This document shows, in pieces, positions 34,378-40,617 of a stretch of DNA of 40,617 nucleotides. The DNA is taken from contig JACZYD010000013.1 in the NCBI GenBank assembly GCA_022571255.1, positions 1 to 40,617 of the forward strand, given 5' to 3'. The DNA comes from Bacteroidota bacterium. GTDB taxonomy: Bacteria > Bacteroidota > Rhodothermia > Rhodothermales > UBA10348. The first letter of the stretch is position 1, and each line of letters begins with the position of its first letter. A program made the translations under genes and the position numbers. The notes under the pieces are model-generated. The model was not told the origin of the DNA and searched no databases. It saw only the letters and a program-made list of their open reading frames with translations.

Positions 34378-35442
34378 TCATTCCTTTGTGATCGGCGGCT
34401 TGGCCTTTTTGTCCTCCATCACCAGCGTACGAATCGGGAAAGGGATGACAATGCCTTCTTCGTTATAGCGCGCATGTAATCGTTTGATAAATTCGTGGCG
34501 GATCAGGAATTGGTCCGTGAATTTGTTGACCGGGAGGAGGATGTCAAAATCAATGCTTGACTCGCCAAATTCTCTGTAACGGACGTGGGGATTGTCCCCG
34601 ATCGTTTTTCCAGCATCAAGCGCCTCGAGCGTTTTCTCGGCCACTTCGATCGTTACGCGTTCCACCTCCTCCAAATCACTGTCGTAACTGACACCAACAC
34701 GTACGGTGATCCACAGACTTTTTACCGGAAGACTGTAATTGATCACGATCGACGAAGCCAGCACACTGTTGGGCACCACGACCAGATTCCGGTAAGGAAA
34801 CGTACGAATGGTTGTGTGGCGCGCCTTTACGTCGGTAACAAATCCTTCCTCGCCACTGGACAACTTCAAATAGTCGTTGGGTCGGACCTGTCGGGAAAGG
34901 ATGATGGAGATGCCCGCAAAAAGGTTGCTGAGCGTATCCTGAAGCGCAAGGGCGATGGCCAGGCCGCCGATGCCCATCGCGGTTAGAAGTGGTGTAATTT
35001 CGACGTTCAGGTTCTGCAGGATCAAAAACAGACCGATCGTAAAAATCAGCATTTTGACCAGATTGTTGACCAGCGTGGTCGAGGACAGGCGCGCATCATC
35101 GCGACCGGTGAATTCGTCCACTACGCCCGAGGCCCATCGCATACCGACGAGCGTCACCGATCCGATAATGACGACGGTAAGAATTTTCCCCAGGAGGGTG
35201 TGGATGACAGGGTCTATACCTTGTACGAGCATCGCTCCCCAGATTCCGGCCGCCGCTCCCCAGACGATCGGCATCCGGCGAATCCCCGCGACGAGCACGT
35301 CATCCCAGCGGGATTTCGTTCGTTTTGCAACGGCGTGAATCGTTCGGACAAGAATCAGCTCGGCGATTATTCCTGAGACAATTCCACTGACAATGAAGGC
35401 GATCTGAAGTACCCAGGGAGTGTCAGTGAGGAATTCCGGCAT
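34378..35442 (-). CDS. MscS-type mechanosensitive ion channel
   Basis: 354 residues. Three to four TM segments are seen (IAFIVSGIVSGIIAELILV at about 15; two in 60-110; LVKMLIFTIGLFLILQNL at about 140). The pore-lining helix MGIGGLAIALALQDTLSNLFAGISIIL has the family's Gly/Ala ridge. The beta-domain follows (DYLKLSSGEEGFVTDVKARHTTIRTFPYRNLVVVPNSVLASSIVINYS), then a C-terminal alpha/beta cage ending VIPFPIRTLVM. It relieves turgor at hypo-osmotic shock. Start ATG at 35442. Transcribed toward the tRNA; no operon partner. Confidence 0.93.
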   Translation of the reverse strand: MPEFLTDTPWVLQIAFIVSGIVSGIIAELILVRTIHAVAKRTKSRWDDVLVAGIRRMPIVWGAAAGIWGAMLVQGIDPVIHTLLGKILTVVIIGSVTLVGMRWASGVVDEFTGRDDARLSSTTLVNNLVKMLIFTIGLFLILQNLNVEITPLLTAMGIGGLAIALALQDTLSNLFAGISIILSRQVRPNDYLKLSSGEEGFVTDVKARHTTIRTFPYRNLVVVPNSVLASSIVINYSLPVKSLWITVRVGVSYDSDLEEVERVTIEVAEKTLEALDAGKTIGDNPHVRYREFGESSIDFDILLPVNKFTDQFLIRHEFIKRLHARYNEEGIVIPFPIRTLVMEDKKAKPPITKE

Positions 35443-35669
35443 AAGAGCAGAGCATCGATTTGAGCGTCTGTTGGAAGATAACAGTTTTAATCAATCAATT
35501 TCGGGGTATCATCGCGTGATTTCTCCGGCATCAGATCGTTTCGTGACGCAGCCCCCCGACAATTATCACCGCGGTGTGGTATTGTATTGTGCAACTGAGC
35601 AGGTTTCATGCGAACCCGGCATGACGGCCATACCCATACAGGCACTATGGCAATGGAAGAGATAAAGAA

Positions 35670-35971
35670 ATGATCGGCAAATCCTTATCCCATTACAAGA
35701 TCATCTCCGAACTCGGGCGCGGAGGATTTTCAAGCCCGATCCTGCTCCCGGGCGGCACCTGTATTTCCTGGATGTTGGTGACCTCTGGAAAATCGAGCAC
35801 CTGGGAAATCTCAGGTTTGGACAGAAAAGTGTTGTGCTGAAAGATGTTGGCCGTTACGATATCTGGCCCGATGAAACCGGTATCGTGACATATTCGAGGC
35901 GTGAAGGTCGTGAGGCGTGGATCGAGTTCAATTTCATCGATCGTCTGAAAGAAGTCGTGCCACCGATATAA
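35670..35971 (+). pseudogene. Ser/Thr kinase-PD40 gene collapsed by internal deletion
   Basis: ATG at 35670 begins M-I-G-K-S-L-S-H-Y-K-I-I-S-E-L-G-R-G-G-F, the exact N-terminus and glycine loop of the Ser/Thr kinases common in this group (GKTISHYKI.EKLG.GGMG). From about 35730 that frame loses meaning. In another frame, 35753-35971, the sequence reads RHLYFLDVGDLWKIEHLG, KDVGRYDIWPDETGIVTYSRREGREAWIEFNFIDRL and stops. This is a beta-propeller (WD40/TolB-like) C-terminus typical of such kinases. Some 600-800 residues are missing and the junction is out of frame, so no kinase can be made. Confidence 0.7.
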
Positions 35972-36107
35972 CACGTGGCGACCTCGGCCGAGGGATGACC
36001 TGATTTCCAGCTCCAGGGTTTATCTCAGGATCTGAGTCGGAAGGATCGTTTCCATAGTCAGCAGGGTATCACCGAGCGGCGCCCACAAACTGGTTTCCCC
36101 CTTTATT

Positions 36108-37085
36108 TCAGACCGCAATCCATTTGAACTCGTACTGTTTCTGAGGAATTTTAATTCTTTCAGAAATACGCTGCAACCTCGGGGGCAAAGCCAACAGATA
36201 GTCCCTGCCTTTTTCTGCTGAATCATTTAAATCGACGATATTTTCAATATTCCATTCCTTCAGCAGGGACTCCAGAATATGAATATAATCTTGAGTGGTA
36301 TACACCTTAATGCGTTGAGCAGCATCAGAAAAATGAGCAAACAGATCGCCAATTCTCCCGCCGGATTCGGTCAATAAATGCGCGGGCATCACGATCTTCT
36401 TTTTCATCATATCCTCGAAGGCAAGCATCATTCCGCTGGGGTCTAATTCGAAGATGCGACTGACAAAATTCTTGTAGGCATTGGCATGCCGAGCCTCATC
36501 CGCTGCTATGATGCCACAGATTTTTGCCAGGCGAGTATTCCCCGCTTTTTTTGACAATGTCGCCACTCTTCGGTGCGAGATGTTCGTGGCCAATTCTTGA
36601 AAACTGGTGTATATAAAATTTCGATATGGATCTCTTCCTGTTTGAATATCAAATCCGTCGCTCAATAAGTGCTGGGTCGAAATTTCCATTTCCCTCATAT
36701 TTACCCGCCCGGATAAATAGAGGTATTTATTGAGTAAATCACCATGGCGGTTTTCTTCCGCTGTCCAACCTCGTATCCATTTCGACCAGCCGTTTTTGTT
36801 ATCCTGATCGATTCCTTCGACATCCATCAACCATGATTCATACGTAGGCAATGCCTCCTCCGTAATCGTATCGCCGATCAATACAGCCCACAAGTCATAA
36901 CTCATTTCTTGCGCCAGGGCCTGTATCTCCTCGATCTCGTCAAAAAAAATGTCTTCTTTTGAGTCGGGCAATAAATCGGAAGGCTGCCAGTTTTCTTCAA
37001 TGGGCTTCAAATATTTAACGAGCAAGTCGTCCATGGACTTATCAATAGTCTGCATGACTTCCAGACGCATATTTGACAATTTCAT
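36108..37085 (-). CDS. acyl-ACP desaturase (stearoyl-ACP Delta9 type)
   Basis: 325 residues, usual length for the soluble di-iron acyl-ACP desaturases. The iron-ligand helices are recognisable: an early Glu in YESWLMDVEGID, then WTAEENRHGDLLNKYL (E-E-N-R-H), a Glu in SFQELATNISHRRVA, and the second E/D-E-x-R-H as ADEARHANAYKNF. FIYTSFQE and the D-P-Y-R-N-F-I substrate-channel segment follow the plant and bacterial FA_desaturase_2 consensus. It inserts a cis double bond into acyl-ACP in the cytoplasm, using ferredoxin and O2. Start ATG at 37085; stands alone. Confidence 0.93.
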   Translation of the reverse strand: MKLSNMRLEVMQTIDKSMDDLLVKYLKPIEENWQPSDLLPDSKEDIFFDEIEEIQALAQEMSYDLWAVLIGDTITEEALPTYESWLMDVEGIDQDNKNGWSKWIRGWTAEENRHGDLLNKYLYLSGRVNMREMEISTQHLLSDGFDIQTGRDPYRNFIYTSFQELATNISHRRVATLSKKAGNTRLAKICGIIAADEARHANAYKNFVSRIFELDPSGMMLAFEDMMKKKIVMPAHLLTESGGRIGDLFAHFSDAAQRIKVYTTQDYIHILESLLKEWNIENIVDLNDSAEKGRDYLLALPPRLQRISERIKIPQKQYEFKWIAV

Positions 37086-37661
37086 CTTACGATTCCCCCA
37101 TACGATTAATTCGCGTTTCGGGCCCGTGATTGTTCATTGATAGGATCTTATTAATCTGCATACTCGTGACTTCCTCACCAGGAAAGAAACACGTCCAGTG
37201 ATCGGTATTTCAGTATACACAGCGGGATAACGTGTAGCAACCGGACAGGGCGTATAGTCAACTGCCACGGCGGACGGCGGCTGTTCCTCTTCTGAGGGCA
37301 GGAGACGGGAATTCGATCTCGCCACAGTTCCCGATTCTGTGTATGTGATTCACCTGCACAGTGACAAAAGTCCGGAAGAATATGTCGGCTATATCCGTTG
37401 CCGCACGGAATCAGTGGGATTCTTTTCCTACTTGACGGTCGGAAAGGCAATGAATTTCAACCCCTGTCTCGAAACCTGTGTTTTATTGGACAGAATTACT
37501 TACTGTAGACTGAAACCGACTCGTTTCTCTGTGTGGCCCATCTTGAGACGAAATGAAAGTTGAATATTCTATTTATTCAAAATAATGGTGTTATGCGTAC
37601 TGGACAGGTCAAAAACGCAGGAAACAGATCATAACGTGACGTAAATATTGAGGGCATCCCG
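37086..37661. other. gene-poor gap between desaturase and RTX gene
   Basis: 576 bp. No convincing gene on either strand. A plus-strand stretch (about 37300-37450; REFDLATVPDSVYVIHLHS then KSPEEYVGYIRC) reads somewhat like protein and might be a fragment, but no family is recognised and it lacks a start. The right end (37575-37660) is A/T-rich and should hold the RTX gene promoter; GAGGG at 37650 is a possible ribosome-binding site. Confidence 0.45.
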
Positions 37662-40172
37662 ATGAAAAAGCTGCTCATCGTTCCTTGCACACTTTTTGTC
37701 ATTCTCAATCTATCATTAAGCCAACGCCCTCCGGAGACGCATTGGAATGGCGCAAGAGCCGACACGTTAAGAGGTAGCGACGCCGGCGAAATTCTGAGAG
37801 GCACCGACGAAAATGATTTTATTGACGCCGGAGAGGGGGATGATCAGCTTTGGGGCGAAGCCGGTGACGACCACCTGAAAGGGGGCGGAGGGGACGATCT
37901 TCTCTTTGGAGGAAGCGAATCAGATGTAATGGAAGGTGGTGACGGGAATGACCAGATGATGGGCGGAACAGGCCAGGACTGGATGTTTGGCGAAGCCGGT
38001 GATGATAATCTCCAAGGCGGAGACGGAGATGACGTACTCGACGGAGGGAGTGGTGTAGACTTTCTGTTCGGGAACTCGGGAGACGACACGCTCGACGGGG
38101 GGGCTGATGACGATACGATTTCAGGGGGCGAAGGGAATGATATCATTGATGGTGGAGATGGATCTGATGTGCTCCTGGGCGGATCCGGGAACGATGATAT
38201 GGACGGCGGAGACGGGGATGATATCCTTCAAGGGGGCGAAGGAGACGATACATTGGATGGTGCGGATGGAAACGATGAGTTAAGCGGTGGACCGGGCAAT
38301 GATGTAATTTTTGGAAGAGACGGTCAGGATGTACTGAAAGGCGGATTTGGTGACGACGTTCTCAGCGGAGGCGATGGTGACGATATTCTGGTTGGCGGCG
38401 TTGGTAACGATTTGCTAAGCGGAGGATTTGGTGACGATATCCTTCTTGGAGGCGCCAATGCAGATACGTTACTCGCAGGACCGGGAGATGATGTGCTGTA
38501 TGGTGGAGATGACTCGGACCTTCTGATTGGCGACGTAGGCGACGACATATTAAAGGGAGAGGCAGGGAACGACGAGCTACGCGGCGGTGAAGGCACGGAT
38601 ACCATTCTGGCAGGCTCCGGTGATGATTTTATCTTCCTGAGGCGCGGGGATGTAGATGCTTTGAGAGTCGAATCCATTGATGGCGGACTCGGAGCGGACA
38701 CCCTGGTGTTGAATGGATTTTATTCGGTTATGTCGATACCGATGATTTCAATTGCATCGGCAGACACGTCGGGGAATAGCGATATCCAAGGTGCAGAGTT
38801 TTGGATCACGGACCCGTTAACCGAAGGGCGCTATAAGGTGACACGCGTTGAGCACATCCTGTACTTTTCTATTTATCCTTTTTCGGTACTGCCCACGTCG
38901 AGTCCCTCCATACTGCGTCTTACGAATCCGTCGACCGGAGAGATGGTCACTGGATGGATAGAGTTTTTCGGAGAGAATGGTGATTCGACGATTGTTTCCG
39001 TGAATGATGCAGCAGCGGCGTTTAAAGTTGCATTTGAGATTTCTCCCCTCGCTCGAATCGATCTGATGATAAGCGGTACCGCCCCTTTTACGGCGCACGT
39101 TTACAGTAATGCTCCGGTACTTGGCGTCGGCATGGGCCTCGAGTCGGAGCTGGGCAACTTCGGAATAACTGAAAACAAATTGTCTGGCGGATTGGTTTTT
39201 CCAATCGTTATTGATCGCGAACGCGAGTTGGATACGGCATTTACGATTCTTAACGGCGGGCCGGATACGGCTTTAAAACTCACTCTGAAGACGAAGGAAT
39301 CCGGGGAGGTCGACACCAAAGAAATTGACCTGCCATCCAATGGCCTCGTATCTGGCTTCGTCGGAGATTTTCTACGAACAACATCGGTTATCGACGGAAC
39401 GCTGGAAGTCAGTGGAGGAACCATCAGCGGTACGGTATTTCTTACCGGCGCGGGAAAGGATAACCTGATTTCACTACCTGCTATTCCAGCGGGGCTTCCA
39501 GTATTTGGTGACAAACTTCATTTCCCTCATATAACGGCTGGAAAAGAAGCTGAAACTTCAATTATCCTGATTAATCCGGCCGATCCGACGGCACGCGGCA
39601 CGCTGGAATTCTTGGATGAGTACGGGGAAAGTTTGGAACTGGAGATAAAAGATCACGGGCGTGTATCAAGCATACCCTTTGAAATCCGTGGAGGCAGATC
39701 AGCAATTTTTCTTACAAGCGATATCGGTGTTCAAGTAACCGCAACAGCTCGCGCCACGTTTGATGAGGGATATGTGAGTGGTCTGGTCACATTTTCAGTT
39801 CCAGGCGCCGGTTCCGGGGCGTTCCGATTGGGTATTCCTCTTCAGCGTTTTATTGCGCCGGTCACTCGCAGTAATTCGATGGAAATATCGACACGGGTTA
39901 TACTTCAAAACAGCGGCGTTGCCAATTCTGTGACGCTGATTTTGCGCGATGAGGACGGAAATCCGGTGCCAAGTGGCGAGACTACACTGAAGATTCCTGC
40001 CAATGGATTCATCTCTCTCACTACCGGGGAACTCTTCCCACGAGCGGAGACATCTGAATTTGAGGGTACGCTGACTGTAGAGGCATCAGAATCCAATATT
40101 ATTTCGTCGATTCTTCGAATCGATTCGATCCGGAAAGAAGTCCTGAATATACCGGTAGCGCCGCTGAATTAA
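37662..40172 (+). CDS. RTX-type beta-roll calcium-binding protein with Sec signal
   Basis: 836 residues. The N-terminal signal is MKKLLIVPCTLFVILNLSLSQ. From about residue 33 to 329 there are about 33 back-to-back nonapeptides of the GGxGxDxLx type (for example DDVLDGGSG, NDIIDGGDG, DDTLDGADG), which fold as a Ca2+-loaded parallel beta-roll. The array ends in DDFIFLRRGD and GLGADTLVLNG. The remaining 500 residues contain repeated beta-sandwich-like segments (TRVILQNSGVANSVTLILRDEDGNPV; SIILINPADPTARGTLEFLDEYGE; FTILNGGPDTALKLTLKTKESGE), about four copies of an 'L..NP......L.L.D..G' module. RTX arrays are normally C-terminal and exported by type I systems. Here the array is N-terminal, behind a Sec signal, and no ABC/MFP exporter genes are adjacent. 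Probably a surface or secreted adhesin-like protein. Confidence 0.9.
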   Translation: MKKLLIVPCTLFVILNLSLSQRPPETHWNGARADTLRGSDAGEILRGTDENDFIDAGEGDDQLWGEAGDDHLKGGGGDDLLFGGSESDVMEGGDGNDQMMGGTGQDWMFGEAGDDNLQGGDGDDVLDGGSGVDFLFGNSGDDTLDGGADDDTISGGEGNDIIDGGDGSDVLLGGSGNDDMDGGDGDDILQGGEGDDTLDGADGNDELSGGPGNDVIFGRDGQDVLKGGFGDDVLSGGDGDDILVGGVGNDLLSGGFGDDILLGGANADTLLAGPGDDVLYGGDDSDLLIGDVGDDILKGEAGNDELRGGEGTDTILAGSGDDFIFLRRGDVDALRVESIDGGLGADTLVLNGFYSVMSIPMISIASADTSGNSDIQGAEFWITDPLTEGRYKVTRVEHILYFSIYPFSVLPTSSPSILRLTNPSTGEMVTGWIEFFGENGDSTIVSVNDAAAAFKVAFEISPLARIDLMISGTAPFTAHVYSNAPVLGVGMGLESELGNFGITENKLSGGLVFPIVIDRERELDTAFTILNGGPDTALKLTLKTKESGEVDTKEIDLPSNGLVSGFVGDFLRTTSVIDGTLEVSGGTISGTVFLTGAGKDNLISLPAIPAGLPVFGDKLHFPHITAGKEAETSIILINPADPTARGTLEFLDEYGESLELEIKDHGRVSSIPFEIRGGRSAIFLTSDIGVQVTATARATFDEGYVSGLVTFSVPGAGSGAFRLGIPLQRFIAPVTRSNSMEISTRVILQNSGVANSVTLILRDEDGNPVPSGETTLKIPANGFISLTTGELFPRAETSEFEGTLTVEASESNIISSILRIDSIRKEVLNIPVAPLN

Positions 40173-40232
40173 CTCGTGCGTCAGAATCACACAGGCTCAA
40201 TCGTTTGGGAGTTACACCCGGACCTTCGGGAG

Positions 40233-40617
40233 TTACGCTCGGAGCGCATATTCCAGAATCAGCATCAAGAGCGATAACAAGAGCGCTATCAACGTAACCG
40301 GAACGCCGATCTTGATGTACTGCCAGTAGGAGATTTCCACCCCCCTTTCCCTTAATATTTGAAACCACATCAGGGCGGCAAGCGAACCGATTGGAAGCAT
40401 TTTTGGTCCAAGGTCTCCACCAATTAAAGCCGCGAAGGCCATCGTTCTTGTCAAAAGTTCTCCCAGTGGCAAATCTTGCAGGGTTAACGCCATAATCCAC
40501 GCAGTGGGATGATTGTTCATCAGCGCTGAACCTCCTGCCGCAACTATTCCCGTGACGAAGGCTCCCAGACTTACATTCTGGGACACGGCGCGAAGAATGA
40601 TTGTCCCGAGGGCGCCG
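40233..40617 (-). CDS. ArsB-type arsenite/anion transporter, 3' part only
   Basis: The frame is open to the window edge; about 127 C-terminal residues are visible. GALGTIILRAVSQNVSLGAFVTGIVAAGGSALMNNHPTAW is followed by GGDLGPKMLPIGSLAALMWFQILRERGVEISYWQYIKIG and two hydrophobic helices, which match the end of ArsB/NhaD-like ion transporters (NNlP/HPT and GDLGPKxTPIGSLA motifs). In the arsenic context it would export As(III) across the inner membrane. Other substrates are possible for this superfamily, and no other ars gene is in view. The GTG at 40586 is internal, not the start. Confidence 0.85.
   Translation of the reverse strand, partial: GALGTIILRAVSQNVSLGAFVTGIVAAGGSALMNNHPTAWIMALTLQDLPLGELLTRTMAFAALIGGDLGPKMLPIGSLAALMWFQILRERGVEISYWQYIKIGVPVTLIALLLSLLMLILEYALRA

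Noticed and set aside
38324-38701. Ser/Pro-rich minus-strand ORF (and the similar one at 37844-38146)
   Set aside because: Reverse complement of the Gly/Asp RTX repeats; the S-S-P-P-S periodicity is a mirror of the nonapeptides.

Overview
The window reads as chromosomal DNA of a Bacteroidota-type (FCB group) bacterium, most likely from the Rhodothermota/Balneolota side of that group. The reasons are a SusC-like TonB-dependent receptor with an N-terminal carboxypeptidase-regulatory domain paired with a DUF4249 lipoprotein, a type IX secretion C-terminal sorting-domain fragment, a serine/threonine kinase of the 'GKTISHYKI' type, PD40/TolB-like propeller proteins, a stearoyl-ACP-type desaturase, and weak or absent Shine-Dalgarno sequences at most genes. 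This taxonomic call is inference; no 16S rRNA gene or other marker is present.

Layout. 1-2512: 3' part of a TorD-family chaperone gene, convergent with a SulP anion transporter. 2513-4658: a 17-bp minisatellite and recJ. 4779-7927: a large sensor kinase converging on a DUF1569 protein. 8033-17795: a signalling and uptake block. One minus-strand operon runs single-domain response regulator, TonB-dependent receptor, DUF4249 lipoprotein, covalent-flavin sarcosine-oxidase-like enzyme. It diverges from a plus-strand Ser/Thr kinase-receiver-PP2C-like fusion, which converges on a multi-pass sensor histidine kinase. 18011-21640: an exported amidohydrolase, an uncertain ORF pair on opposite strands, and a membrane-anchored MutS-like ATPase. 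21654-22360: a repeat-rich stretch with a possible gene remnant. 22361-25343: a small exported protein, then a divergent copper pair (multicopper-oxidase fold protein and plastocyanin-like protein). 25413-27955: an accessory island with a decayed DNA methyltransferase, a three-gene operon led by a TIGR04255 protein, and a 57-aa small gene. 28160-33859: di-haem cytochrome c peroxidase, a YefM/YoeB toxin-antitoxin pair, a PD40-amidohydrolase giant and a DM13 protein. 33989-35971: an orphan sorting domain abutting tRNA-Gly(CCC), an MscS channel, and a kinase gene collapsed by internal deletion. 36108-40617: an acyl-ACP desaturase, an RTX beta-roll protein with a Sec-type signal, and the 3' part of an ArsB-type transporter.

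How it fits together. The strongest functional unit is the 8-18 kb block. Its two receiver domains (a stand-alone one and one inside the kinase fusion) look like close relatives, flank one divergent promoter region, and sit beside a histidine kinase. I infer a phosphorelay or partner-switch that controls the TonB-receptor operon. The PP2C-like domain of the fusion appears to have lost two metal-binding aspartates, so it may be a pseudophosphatase. A second theme is redox and copper chemistry at the envelope (multicopper-fold protein, cupredoxin, DM13, di-haem peroxidase). A third theme is genome plasticity: at least seven unrelated short tandem repeats and three or four gene remnants lie in 40 kb.
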